DNA of 64,000 nt, from assembly GCA_012932295.1 (NCBI GenBank), contig JAAONU010000019.1, positions 27,098,913 to 27,162,912 on the forward strand. The letters are read 5' to 3'. The notes under the pieces were generated by a model. It was given only the letters and a program-made list of their open reading frames with translations, did no database searches and was not told the origin of the DNA. Made by a program: the position numbers and the translations under genes. Every line of letters begins with the position of its first letter. The stretch's first letter is position 1. This document shows, piece by piece, positions 12,024-24,430 of the stretch. This DNA is from Cyclina sinensis (taxonomy: Eukaryota; Mollusca; Bivalvia; Venerida; Veneridae).

Positions 12024-15000
12024 TCAGTAATTAAGAACATCATAAGGAACTGCCAAGGAAATATTGTATCTGGATGCATCTGGCTGATCATAGGTGGACA
12101 AACAGATTTCCGGTACATCTTTTGTTGTTAGATCTTCAAGGAAGTTGTAAACATTTAGAGTCCCCCTGTATCTGTAATAATTAAAAAAAAGAAATTAAAG
12201 CATTTTCAACTGGCTGAGAAAGTAATAAAGTGCCAAAAGAATTAACCACATATCTTCAAACTGACCAGTGAACATAGGGGTACACTGCAAATCTATCTTA
12301 CTTCAACTTCTCTGATTGAAGTGCTCTGTCTAAATCCCATAAGTCAAACTCACTCCAAGAAACAGTAATATCACAAGAATGAAATACTGTCAAGTCTATT
12401 TCACAAGAGCTGGTCTGTCCGAGCTAATCATAATCCTGTAAGTTAAGAGTTTCCTTCACTATGAAGTCTCCTATGAAGCCCACCTCAATATGTTTTCTGA
12501 ATATTGGGTACGTGGAAAATGTGATATTTACCTTCGATGAGTCATATTATCATAGTCATTAACCTCTGGGAACTTGTTTGAGGAGATATTGGCCACAATC
12601 AGAGTCTTGTCATTAAAATGACTGTATCGTACAGGATGCCTGCAATGAAAGAAACATACAACTGTAACACATCAATCAAGAAGTATCAATAAATTTTCAA
12701 GTTAAACTTCAGTACAACAGGGTAATATTTACATATTATGACCTGATATACAGTCCCAAAGAGAAATTAAGGTAGAACACAGATACAAAATCGAGGAAAA
12801 CAAGTTTTGACCTACTGACCTTAAAATAAATTTTAGTGTTTTCTACTCAATACGGGCAACCATCCTTTGAGGTTTGAAACCTGGGGTCAAATGATACTCT
12901 AGTTATTAAGCAGAAACCATTTTTGAAGTCAAGATGATCATGATCTGACCTTTGACCTACTGACTCCCAAAACGATAGGCATTTTTCTACTAAATAAGGG
13001 CAATCACTTCATGAAGTAGAAGGCTGTGGGTCAAATAGTACTCGTTACTGAGCAGACATGGTTTTCAAATTCAAGGTGACAGTGACCTTGACCTTTCACC
13101 TACCCATGCCAAAATTTATAGATGTCTTCTACTCAATAAAGGTAACTACTCTATAAAGTTCGAAGGATGTAGGTGAAATGGCACGAGTTATGGAACGAAA
13201 ATGATGTGATCTACTGACCGACCGACCTACCTACAGAACAACCAACATCTGTAAAATAATATTATATCCCGTCTTCTTTGAAGTGGGGCATAATAATAGA
13301 GAAAAGTTTATCTGCTGGAAAACCATCTCTTCTCAGCTTATTGTGCCAATACAAATGTGTATTCATAACTAAACCTTCAACCAAAATAAACAATACTTTT
13401 GACTTGATTATAAAGTTACCTATTATGTAATTCCCAGAGCTTTTCAGCCATTCTCCTATCCCAGACACACAAGAATCCATCATCTGACCCTGACACCACC
13501 TTCCAGTCATCCATCTGTACACATGATACCCTAAATGAATGACCAATCAAGGTCTGTTCTGGCTGACTGGTTCTCAAGGTCATAGATCCTAAGTCTGTAA
13601 AGATGTTAGAAAATAAAAATAGTGATGCTTTTAAATACATATTTCAATTCTATATACAAGAACATACTACACACCTACATACATGTAACGTTATTAAATC
13701 AAATAACAATTATTGTAATGAAAATTATAACTTATTGCTAGTCATATCTCACTTTTCCTGTTTTAATTCATGCTGTTTTTATAGTAAAACAGCTATAATG
13801 CTAAGCACTTTACAACCATTCCTGAGCGGTGCCTGTGTTTGCCTCAGGAACACAAGAAATCGGTAGAACCGCTGGATGCTCCCCAAATAAATACCAATTC
13901 CAAAAGGGCTATTGTTTAATATGTATTTTTTTAAAGTATGAAAAATAACAAAGGGCAATAACTCCTAAATTATGCCAAATAGAGTTACAGGTTATTGCAC
14001 TGCTGCACTTCTCCTCATAGAGATCTATCTACCAATACAGTTTCATGTTAATATCTCTTATACTTTGTGAGATATGCCCGGAACAAAAAATAATTATGAG
14101 AAATTTCAAAGGCAATAACTCAAAAATTAATAAAGCAAGAGTTATGGTTCTTGTGCACTGCACTGTTCATCAATGAGATCTATCTACATATAAAGTTTCA
14201 AGTTGATAACTCTTATACTATGTGAGATATCACCCGGACAAAAAAATAAGTATGAGAAATTTCAAAGGGCAATTACTCAAAAATTAATAAAGCAAGAGTT
14301 ATGGTTCTTGTGCACTGCACTGCTCCTTAATGAGATCTAACTACCTATGAAGTTTGGTCTTAATATCTCTCATAGTTTTTGTGTTATGCTCCGGACAAAA
14401 TTATGATGGATGGACGGACGAACGGAGAAGACGGACAAAGCGGCAACTATATGATCGCCCTTCAGGGAGCATAAAAAGGGGTTGGATCAAAATTTTAACA
14501 GGCTGCAAGATGTATCTTCTTCAAGACACCTGAACAACCAGTGCACCACGCTGTGGTACCAATTAACAGGTACCAGTTTAAAATCTGGTTCTTTCCTCTC
14601 CACCGATTGTTTTTATAATGAACAGTTAAATTTGGCTTTAAGAATGATGTTTATTATATCACAAAAAATCTTAAACAAATTTGTTTAAAAAATGAACAAC
14701 TTAGCCAAAGAAGCTGATCACAGAAAGCCAATAGTTCATTTCATAAAACTCTGATAACCAGCCAGTTAAAAATGACACTTACTTCCTGTCGCCTGACCCA
14801 GTGACTAGTTGTTGAGCTGGGCTATCCTGCATATTCATGCAGGTGATGACCCAGGTATGACCTTCTAAAGTCTGTAGCAATCTTGTTGTCTTTATATCAT
14901 ACAACTTCACCTTGAAAACAGACAAATGGTACATTTATGTTTGAGACAGTTAAATTGTAGTCCTTCAACAATTCTGTTTTTATTTTTAACTTTAGCAACC

Positions 15001-18000
15001 TTTCCTTCTATCTTTAACCAGAACACTTAATATTCTATTTTTAGACTAATACTGTTTTCCAGGCGTACACCTCCAAGTCATTATCACTACTGATTGTTCA
15101 GGAGAAAAACTAGCAGATTTCACCACACCTGGACATACCTGATTTCTGCAAATTGGCAATAGGGAATAAAAGCATTTTATGGCTAAAAAAAGTGTGTATT
15201 CTTGCATTTTATTCATGCATTTTACATGATTACCGCTGTATATAAATGATAGAAAATCATTAACAGTAGCTAGAAAGATCTACAAAGTTGTCTGACATGC
15301 CTGTTCCTATATGCTTGACTGTGCTATGTAAACCAATCCACTGCATCCCAAATGATTCAGATAAGACCGCATTAAAAACATAGCACATAAGTACATGTAA
15401 CTTCTTATTTAGATTCGGGGAAAAGATGTATTTTCTGGTGAGAGGCAATGGGGCCCAGTATTACCCCAAAAACACTGCAATAAACACAGGGTGCCACTGT
15501 CACAAAATACATCCATCACAAAAGCTTTTGGATGAAGATGTGGGCATAATGGATAAAAAGAGGTGTTAGTAGAGAAGCAAGTTCGACTATTCTTATTGCT
15601 GGATAGTGAAACATACTATTTTAAATGAATCTGAAGATAAGATTGGTACATATATGAAGTCCAGTAAAGGGAATAATTGCAATGAAAATTGACATTTGGA
15701 CAAAATTGTAGGCATGAATTTAAACCAGGTCTAAAGAATATGCAATTATACAGTGGCTTGAATTTTGCACATGGCACTCCGTCTAATAAAAATGAACATT
15801 TGTGCAAATCTAAATCACAATTCTTCAAAGCATGTGAACATTCATTCTTGTTTCAGACTGGCATATATTAAGCTTCAGTACAGAGATGTAAGTGAAACTG
15901 TGCAACCAAAGAATGTAATACTTTATTTAAAACCAGAAGGTTGCAATTTAAGAACTTTTGGAAAAACAGTATCTTGAGATGACTAATGGCCAAGAAATTA
16001 TGTCCAATAAGTAGTTAGATTTATAAGTATATTATCAGCTTATATTTTTCACTGAAATACCTTGAATCCTTCTGTTAAGCCCCCATATGCACCAAGAGCA
16101 ACTCCAAGCACTGACTGGTCAGTTTTGAAATCTACAACATCTACTGGAGCACCTATCAGATTGTGTATTTCAGTCACATGTTCAGTCACATGACCACTTT
16201 GCTTTGTCTCTGTAAGCTGAGGCAGGTACATGTACACTGAGAACACTTTAGAATAAATCACAGATGGTATATCACAGTTTCCATTGTATAACATCACATG
16301 CCTTATCTGTTAAAAAAGTGAAAGGAAGTTATCATCAATAATCATTTATTTGATATTACAGTACATGGTAGTACAGGGTACAGGCTAAATGGATATACAT
16401 TTACTATCACAAATAGTACTGAATTTCAAGAACACAGTATTTACATGTAGATGCCAACAGTCAGTTTGTTCCAATGTGTTGATACTACAGCCTAAAATTA
16501 CTATAGTGAGTACCGTAATGATATTAATTTACAAAGAGGTATAAAAATTTTGTTTCCCTAACCCCCAATACAGAAAGGACAAAAAAAGTTTGAATTTTCC
16601 ATTTTGATGTATTTCTTTAGTATTCTGTCGTTTGTTACAAAGAGCTGGTTAAGTTTCTCTCTCTTCCTCTCTCTCTCTCTCTCTCTCTCTATACATTCTG
16701 AAAATAAAAGCTTTCTTAGTATTTCACCGAAAAGAGTGATTAGATCATAACATATCTATCTAAAAAGTCTATAATCCTACATAACATACTGTGTTTTCAC
16801 AATCCATGTGTTGTATTACACTAAACTCTTCCCCTTTTCTGTCCCTATACAGAACATCTATATAAGACCCATAACTTGTTGCAATCATAGCACCATCACT
16901 AGACAGCGTAATAGTTGGGGAATACTGGCTCCCTGTTGTTGTAGTATAGGTCTGAAAAGGCTGGGTACCAAACTCTAGACTCCATATATCCACATTACCT
17001 GAAATCAGTGAATAACAGCCAATAAAAATATCAAACATAACATTGAGCTGAACAAAGACAAAAAACCCTTTCATAATTAAGTCTAAATATATTACCAGAG
17101 TAAAACTCTTTAATTTCTTACTGAAAAGTTGGCCGAATGCTGAGTAAATAAGGTCTCTTAATTTGGTCATTTAAATCTGGCTGAAATGGTACTTTGTAAA
17201 AAAAAAAAAAAAAATGCTTCTAAAAGGAACTTCAAAAGGTACATGTAATTTTCATATCTATAAATATGACGGATAACAATGACAAAAGAAGTCCCATATC
17301 ATTTTGTGAGACACTTGAACAAAAAAAGATCAGTTACTAGAAGAATTTAATCACCATACCTTGACTATAGGCAGCCAAAGTGATATCGTCTGAGGTACAT
17401 ACACTGGTGACGATATTTTGCTGAAGACCATCTTCTCCAGGATCAAGGACAAGAGAGGTGGATGAGGGTTGTAAGACACAATTGTCACCATCTGACAGGT
17501 TCCATAGCTTTACATCACCTGAGGTGTACCTGTAATAAATAGATATAATAAATGATCATTAATTGAGCTTACTTTTGAATAACCTGTGGAAATAAAAAAA
17601 CCTATCAAAGCTGTGACCTTATAACTGACACTTCTCAATTCATTTCTTCTAAACCATGCAAAAGTGTATCTAAATGGTACAAGTATTTCATATCACAGAA
17701 TCAACAAGAGCGATCTGTGATCACGTGTCTCCTGATGATAGCCAATTAGGCAGTTGTAAAATCATTCAACTGAAAAACCCATTAAATATGCATAAGTACT
17801 TGAGGTACCGATCAATCCTGTAACATTTCATTCAAATTGCATTAGTAGTATAAGAAAAGTAGTCCGGACAAACTTTAAAAATAAAAATCATTAAAGGGCC
17901 ATAACTCTGACAAAATCAATGAACTGGAAAATGCCAATATTAAGTACAAGTAGACTTGGTACTGATCATTACTGTAAAGTTTGGATGAAATTACACCAGT

Positions 18001-21000
18001 AGTTTTTGAGAAGTAGTACGGACAAGTTTTGTGATGGACAACAGACAGACGACGGAGAAGTGATCTCTATAGATAGGTCTTTCATATAAAGATCAATGTA
18101 GTTATTACGTATTGACAGTATCAATGACCTAAAATCATTTGCCCTGTTTGTAAAGTCATATCCATCATATTCAAAATCAAACCAAAGGTCTGAGAAATTA
18201 AGAATGAAAACCTAATATTTTTTCAGTCAAACATACCCAGCAACAACAACATCACCGCAGGAATTTGCAGCACTCAGAATCTTTCCTTTCACGTGCTCTA
18301 GTGGTTGTAGTTTCCCGGTGCGATTCTGAAAATAAAGTAAGTTTTTCAAATAAGTAGTCCTAAATACTTCAAATAGATGCATGCATGAGTCAGTCATCCG
18401 GTATTTACAACCTATATTAGACAACTTAATTTCCTATTCACAGGGAAGTAAAGACGATTTCAAGTAATCAGCTGTTCAAGGTGGTTCCCTACTGCAGTAC
18501 TGTTGTTTTAGAACTGAACTTGCCATGTCCTAATAGCTTAGAAATGTGAAATATCAAAAATTTCTGCCGAGTTCAGCGAATCAGCTGAAGAAGACTGCAT
18601 TGAAAGAATTCTTTTATTTTCAGTGTACTTTTTTTTGGAAGTTGAGATTTTTTTACGAAAAAGTAATAAAAATATTTCAGTTGAAACAGAGCTGATTATT
18701 TCTCTTAAGAAATCCACAAATCCTCACCTTCCAGTTGGACACCAGAGTTCTCTGTCTCTCCACATTGTGCCTGACAATCTGTTTCCAGTTATTTTTCTCC
18801 CTTGTAGTGTAGATCTTTTCATGTCCCAAGTTGTGACATAATTTACACCATAGCAACTCATCTTCTGCAAGACTACACCAGCTTCTGCTCACCTATGTAC
18901 AATTTTATAGTGGAAACCATTAACATTATATAAACAAATTTTATAGATGGGTTCTAATGTTTATCAGCTATACAACTGGCAATAGTAAATGAATAGCACA
19001 TTCAATTATTTCTAAGTCCGATTAAAAAATCTACAAAGGTGAAATTTTGTTGAACATATGGTCTTTATCTAACTGAACAGAACATACTAACAAAAAAAAT
19101 TTATACCTGAGCACAGTTACAAAGGTCTTTCAAACTGAGGTACTTGAAGATATTTATAGCTACTTCCTTCGGCAAACTGATGTCAAAGAATGGTATCTCT
19201 GTTATTTCGTCCTAAAATTAGCAGAATTAAATCAGTCAAAAACAGCGGCTGAGCATAAAGCTATTATGCCAAATGTATGCTTTCAAGGCTTTTGTCTTAT
19301 TGAAAAATATTATCATTTTATCGTCAGTGACAAGTAAAATTGAATTATGATGTTTACGTTGGTTTTTCGACATTGAAAGAAAAACATAGTGTTCAAAGTG
19401 AAAGTTAAAAATTGAAGTAGTGCAAAATTTACTTATAATTTTACAACACCAGTTAATATACAGTGATGTCTCCTTAAAGTGACTGACTCACAGATGAGCC
19501 GGCGATGAAAAAAGAAAATGTTCTTAAAATTTGAAATTTTTGCTGCAATTGTGAAGAACATATTTAAACTAAGTTACTGATTCATTTTTTGACACAGAAA
19601 AGCATCAAAATAATATAAAGTTTTACACACTTTTATCTGTAAAAAATTTACCCCGTTAGTCACGGGGTACATATTTTAGTTATAACATTAATTTTAGCAC
19701 AAGCTTACAAGCAGGAGCTGTGGCTCAGTGGTCTAGATCGTCAGTATATATTTTACTAACCGAAAGGTCGTGGGTTCGAATCCTGGGTTAGTCAAAACTT
19801 TTTTTTCAGTTTTCATGGTGTATAGAAGCATAATATTATGTTTTTTCCATAGTATATTAAATTCTCTTAAATTTTAAAGAAAAAAAAAATTCAGCAAAAT
19901 TCTGTGAGTCAGTCGCTTTAATCTGGAAATCATTAATCTAGAAAATTAGCAGTCCGGACAAAAATAAACGGGAAGAGATTTCTATGATGCTATTTTTCCT
20001 TGTTACTATGAAAATCCACGTTTTAACATAAATTATCATTTTGAAAAGAATCCAAAGTTTGATTTTTTTTTAAACTTTTATAAAAAAAACAAACAACAAA
20101 AACATTTTCTGAAATCATTATTTTTACGGAAGTAGTAGAAGTTATTTATTTGTACCTAAATATTAGTATATGCTTTTTTATGATTTGAGGGAGACAAATG
20201 CAATTATTAAACAATCTATATAAAACAAGTCTTCTTGTTTTCTTGAAAACTGCATTGTGGTGGACCAATACACTTATACAGAAAATTCATTTCACTGGGA
20301 GCAATAGTGTCAGATTAATGAGACATCACTGTTTTCACAGATGTTTTGACAGATGTTTGTTTATGAGTTTATCAGTTGCCTCAGGCTACTGGTCAAAGTG
20401 GCAATTTTATCAGTTTATTATAGGTCATTAGGTGTTAAGGGGCGGATTGGTGTAAAAACAAAATAAATATCCTGTTCATCAGAAAGTGCTTTAGCCAAGA
20501 TTTTAGCCAAATAAATTTTTTATAAGCCAATTGTAATATTTTTCGCAAATGGCAGAATGGGTGAACAGCACACAGACACTTGGATGCAGTAGAGCCATTC
20601 TTGCCCCAAAATGAATCTTTTACACATGCTGTGACCCCCTACAGTTCATAACAAACATGTTTTGCTCATCAAATGGCACTTCAGAAAAATGCCCATTTTT
20701 CAATATATGGCTATTATAACACAAAGATGCAAAGCTTCTTAATCAGGCAAAACACGGGTGCCCTGTTTCAATCGTCATTTCAAGACAGTCACATACACCT
20801 ACCTCAAAATTTCCAGTATTAATCAAGAGCCCATACATTAATCTCCAGGCAGAAATCAGGACTGCTTCGAATTCCTGCTGTTACTAAGACAAATCTTCTC
20901 TGATTTCCAAATTTATACGTTTTTTACTTTCGGTTACTGAATCGGACGAATGGATACCAGTTTCCTCCATGCCCGCCTATAGCATTCTGAGCTGGGCGCA

Positions 21001-21819
21001 AGTTTTTTTATGCGCTGACAAATTAAATTCACATCCAACCAACAGGTAAAGTGATGATAGCAAATTTAATTCGTCAGCACATAAAAAACTTGTGTCCGGC
21101 TCGGAATGCTATAGGCGGGCGCAGAGGAAATCGGTATCCGTTCGCCCGATTCAGTATGAACTGTAGGGGGTCACAGCATGTGTACAAGATTCATTTTGAG
21201 GCAAGAACCGCTCTACTGCATCCAAGTGTCTGTGGAACAGCATTGCAAGCCCTGACCTTCTATGGCTTAAAAGCTGAACAACTAACAAAATATCAGATCT
21301 ATAAAAGCAGTTCAACTCTTTGAAAAGCATAATGAATCAGGCTAAATTCTGATCGAGTGTTAAATTCAAGCCCCGGTGTCATACAACTAAAATATTATCA
21401 ACTCAACATACAATGTCTGATATTAGTTTGTCAAGAAGTCTCTCCTCTGGAATTTCACCATGTTGCTTGATTGTGAAAATGTCTTTCAAGCTGTGAAATT
21501 TAAACTTTTTATGTTTTCTTTTTGTAACTTCTGTCACTTGTTTCTCACAAGATTCTTGAAGCTGTGATTGTAATCCATGGTCAACTTCATTGTTCCTGTC
21601 ATTAGTGACCATCAAGTTTTCAACAATTCTAAATGGGAAGTAGTTACAATCGTTCGGTTCTTCAGGCAAAAGGCATTGCTTATTTTCAAGTTTATTCTCT
21701 TCGTCGATTCCATGATAACTATCAGACTTCCGTTTGTCTGATGACGTTGAAGCATGTTTGCTAGTTAATTCTTTCGTCCACTGCTTCCTGAATTTCTCGA
21801 GTTGTTCTTCTACGTTCAT
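12024..21819 (-). CDS. FBXW8: F-box/WD repeat-containing protein 8 (CUL7 ubiquitin-ligase receptor)
   Basis: Eleven coding exons, in transcript order: 21819-21412, 19211-19107, 18892-18728, 18325-18237, 17529-17360, 16998-16790, 16306-16061, 14910-14783, 13594-13420, 12639-12532, 12171-12024. All have GT-AG borders and matching phases, giving about 649 aa after one frameshift in exon 9 (vertebrate FBXW8 is about 600). The N-terminus is a charged linker. The F-box runs from about residue 141 to 190 (IPFFDISLPKEVAINIF, then CAQVSRSW and AEDELLWCKLC). A WD40 propeller follows, with signatures VVVAGYTSGDVKLW, VTGSGDRK-LRIYDLENQ and the family-typical VSCVQMDDWKVVSGSDDG; the end, SLAVPYDVLNY, also fits. 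FBXW8 recruits substrates to the SKP1-CUL7-ROC1 ligase in the cytosol and Golgi. Introns carry arrays at 12780-13300, 13877-14478 and 17700-18080 and a TTAA element at 19474-19921. Confidence 0.93.
12780..13300 (-). repeat. Tandem array with palindromic head in FBXW8 intron 9
   Basis: About three units of 150 bp with 'ctactcaata(a/c)(g)gg' and 'gtgaccttgacctt' phrases. A GACCGACCGACC run sits at about 13216, followed by a head palindrome (ATATCCCGTCTTC / GAAGTGGGGCATA) at about 13264-13292. Read on the minus strand the order is head, GTCG/GTCC run, tandem units. Confidence 0.65.
13554..13562 (-). other. FBXW8: Apparent one-base frameshift in FBXW8 exon 9
   Basis: After the exon 8/9 splice, the frame reads KLRIYDLENQ, a good WD-repeat strand. 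The conserved continuation TLIGHSFRVSCVQMDDWK is in the frame offset by one base. Omitting one base close to the QS codons (about 13554-13562) joins the two without a stop. The exon is 175 nt, one more than a multiple of three given its flanking phases. It could be an assembly or read error, a broken allele or a real indel. Confidence 0.7.
13877..14478 (-). repeat. Tandem array with palindromic head in FBXW8 intron 8
   Basis: Three units of about 150-165 bp marked by 'gagttatggttcttgtg', 'gagatctatctacc' and 'gtgagatat'. The right end has GGACGGACGAACGG, then a head palindrome (TATATGATCGCCC / GGGAGCATA) at about 14448-14474. The left end has the tail motif GCTCCCCAAA at about 13879. Confidence 0.65.
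16654..16690. repeat. CT microsatellite
   Basis: A nearly pure run of CT dinucleotides with one TTCC interruption, in FBXW8 intron 6. Confidence 0.9.
17700..18080 (-). repeat. Short tandem array in FBXW8 intron 4
   Basis: Two units with 'gggccataactctgacaaaat', 'ggtaccgatcaatcctgtaa/ggtactgatcattactgtaa' and 'agtagtccggaca', ending in an ACAGACAGACGACGG run. The left border carries CAACAAGAGCGATC, typical of tails in this kind of repeat. Confidence 0.6.
19474..19921 (+). mobile_element. TTAA-flanked TIR element with internal tRNA-like module, complete copy
   Basis: The ends are TTAA-AGTGACTGACTCACAG and CTGTGAGTCAGTCGCT-TTAA: 16-bp terminal inverted repeats with one mismatch and a TTAA at each border, about 448 bp in all. 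A TTAA duplication is typical of piggyBac and Kolobok elements. Inside, in order, are an AT-rich block, a hairpin (ACCCCGTTAGTCACGGGGT), and at about 19712-19795 a tRNA-like module with A-box TGGCTCAGTGGTC and B-box GGTTCGAATCC followed by a T-run. No coding capacity. It sits in FBXW8 intron 1. Confidence 0.75.
20570..21236. repeat. Imperfect inverted repeat with an insertion in its left arm
   Basis: The outer left arm 20570-20650 pairs with 21154-21236, and the inner left arm 20937-21030 with 21058-21153; the loop is about 27 bp. The right arm is continuous across the point where the left arm is broken by about 286 bp (20651-20936). The whole structure lies in FBXW8 intron 1. Confidence 0.7.
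20803..20877 (-). other. Possible cassette exon of FBXW8 (unproven)
   Basis: Within the 286-bp insertion, on the gene's strand, a 75-nt open segment is bounded by an acceptor (GTAACAG) and a donor GTAGGT. It is 25 codons long and keeps phase 0, the same phase as the exon 1/exon 2 junction it would interrupt, and reads QEFEAVLISAWRLMYGLL and on to NFE. Vertebrate FBXW8 has nothing here, so chance is quite possible; a random 75-nt segment stays open about a third of the time. Confidence 0.2.
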
Positions 21820-22742
21820 GACTTAGCTTATGATAAAGTTGTGCGACCAGAAGGTCCGGAAAACTTTAAACACTGACTGAAACAGCTGTATGTCAGCCAT
21901 TTTGTTTAATGGCGCTCTTTGTTCTTCACACTGACTTGCGCCAGTCTGACTGTCTCCGGTCCCATACGCCAGGTTACGGCCAGTCAAGTCAAAGCTAGAA
22001 CCGTCCGATACCATTCAAAAGAACACAACGTTGAAGTAAAACTGCAGTTTAATTAACAATAAAATGACCGACGTCACGGGAAAAAGGGCACTCGGGCATT
22101 TGGTATACTATTGAAATATACTGAATTGAAAATCAGCAAAAATGGCAAAATTTTTGTACTCTTCCAATCTAAAATTAAAGTGAAATATTGATAGCCTGAA
22201 TATTGTCCTTCACAAAAATGACTATTTTGTATCAAATTTCTTGATTACCATTACCATGGCAACAGTTTTTGGAGACAGTTCTTACTTGTATAAAATGATA
22301 TCAACTGAACAAAACACAATTTTGAATGATAACAATAATATTTTTGCAAAAATGTTGGATACACTGAAAAGGTATAGAATCTTAAAAATAAAATAGGTAA
22401 AATTTAAGTGTCTGATATATGCCATGTTAATCTTATTCCAACTGGAACGTTCTAGATATAATCTGACGTCAAATTATGGTCTGTGACGTCATTTTAAAGA
22501 ACATCAAATTTGCCCATGATGTTCCTCTTAAACATAAAAGTACGTTGTATTTGCACTATGCAGGAAGATGAAATTTTCAGACATTAATTCTGGGATATCA
22601 TTTGTTAAAAAAAGTAAAAAGGTCAGTTTCCAAAAGTTATGACGGAGTGCCTTTTTTCCTGTGTCGTTGGTCAAATGTAAATTTAGATGAATTAATTTGA
22701 AATATAACCACCTAACTTCATTCACAGACTTATACCACAGTA

Positions 22743-23540
22743 TGGCGTGTGGAGTGTTGCAAAATTGTATAAAAAATTATTTGTTCAATTAAAGAAACAA
22801 TTATCCATTGAAAATTATTTATTTGCTAAAGATATTTATGAAGTTAAAAAATATATGTGGACAATAAAACGATATATATGGATAATAATTAGAAAAAAAA
22901 TGTTCACAAAAAATAGTTATGTTCTAAAAAAATTTATGAGGTTAAAAATTAAATATGGACAATAAAGAATATATATAGAAAATAATTGGAAAAAAAAATG
23001 TTCTTAAAATATATAAATGTTCTAAAGAAATATATATATGAGGTAAAAAAAAATATGTATGTGGACAATAATTAGAATTGTGCGATAGCCAAATTAAGTT
23101 TGTAACAACGAATCTTATTGGTTCGTATATTCCAATATGGCAGTTCCCATCGGGCCCAGCCACCTAGCCACCAAAGAAATCAATGTTTCTGGTAAGCATA
23201 ATATCAGTTGATATATGAACCAATGAGATTCGTTGTTACAAAACTTATTCTAATTATTGTCCATATATATTTTTTACCTCATAAATATTTGTTTTTAGAA
23301 CATAAATATATTTTATTGAACAATTATTTTTTTTCTAATTATTGTCCATATATATTCTTTTATTGTTCATATATATTTTTTAACCTTGTAAATATTTTTT
23401 AATACATAAATATATTTTTTATTGTCTAAATATATTTTTTTAACCCTATCAATTTTTTTAGAAAATGAATATTTTTTATTGTAAAATTATTTTTTTTATT
23501 GAACATTTTTTTTTACTATTTTGCAACACTCCACATACCA
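22743..23540. mobile_element. Long-TIR non-autonomous element with 10-bp target-site duplication
   Basis: The element is about 798 bp and almost entirely an AT-rich inverted repeat. Its ends are TGGCGTGTGGAGTGTTGC and the complement of TGGTATGTGGAGTGTTGC. It is flanked by the perfect direct repeat TACCACAGTA at 22733-22742 and 23541-23550. Further inside, GTTTGTAACAACGAATC pairs with GATTCGTTGTTACAAA. The small centre (about 23115-23205) is GC-richer. A 9-11 bp duplication with long TIRs fits Mutator-like elements. No transposase is present. It lies in the FBXW8-RETSAT intergenic region. Confidence 0.75.
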
Positions 23541-23736
23541 TACCACAGTACAATGTATTTAGTTATTTGCTTTATTGCTTTATAACTATTTGAAAGACCC
23601 TGCTTGCTAATTGAAAGACCCTGACTTGAATGAATGTATACATTATGTTTTATTATTCATCATATTATTATCTATGAATTATTATTCTTCTTTTCTGCAT
23701 ATTTTTTCACTCTAATTATCTTGAAGGTATGGATGT

Positions 23737-24430
23737 GCATTTTTTATGCTCCCAAACGAGGATGCATATAGTCACCGCCTTGTCCGTCCGTCTGTCCGTC
23801 CCGAAAATTTGTCCGGGCAATTTCTCAACAACTACTGGCTTGAATTTACTAAAACTTAATAGGAAGCTTCACTGCCAAGAGGAGCTGTACATATTATCAG
23901 CTTGTTCCGGTCCATTGATTTTTCACAAAGTTATGCCTCTTTAATGCCCTTTCAACTGACATTTTTGTCCGGACTATTTCTCAGCAACCACTGACTGGAA
24001 TTCATCAAAACTTCATAGGAAGCTCCACTACCAAGAGGAGGTGTGCATATTACATGCATGTTCCGGCTCAGTGATTTTTCACAAAGTTATGCGCCTTCGA
24101 TGCTTTTTTAGCTGTAATTTTTGTCTGGACTAATTCTCAGCAACTACTAAATGCAATTCACTGAAAATCAGTAAGGAGCTTTATTACCGAGAGGAGGTTT
24201 GCATATTACAGGCACGTTCCGGTTCAGTGGTTTTTCACAAAGTTATACCCCTTGGATACTTTATCAGCAGTAATTTTTGTCCAAACTGGTCCTCAGCAAC
24301 CATTGGCTGGAATTCATTGAAACTCATTAGGAATCTGCACTACCAAGAGCACGTGTGTATTTTACCGCATGTTCCGGTTCAGTGATTTTTCATAGATAGC
24401 CCTGATGCCTTTTCATTATGTGGTTCTGTT
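23737..24430 (+). repeat. Tandem array with palindromic head, intergenic
   Basis: Head palindrome TATGCTCCCAAACGAGGATGC at about 23739, then GTCCGTCCGTCTGTCC, then about four units of 156 bp marked by 'gtccggactatttctcag', 'aggaagct(t/c)cactacca' and 'gttccggttcagtg'. Confidence 0.7.

Noticed and set aside
19712..19795. A possible functional tRNA gene
   Set aside because: A- and B-boxes are present but the distance between them is too long, no cloverleaf with an anticodon arm can be drawn, and the module recurs inside a TIR element.
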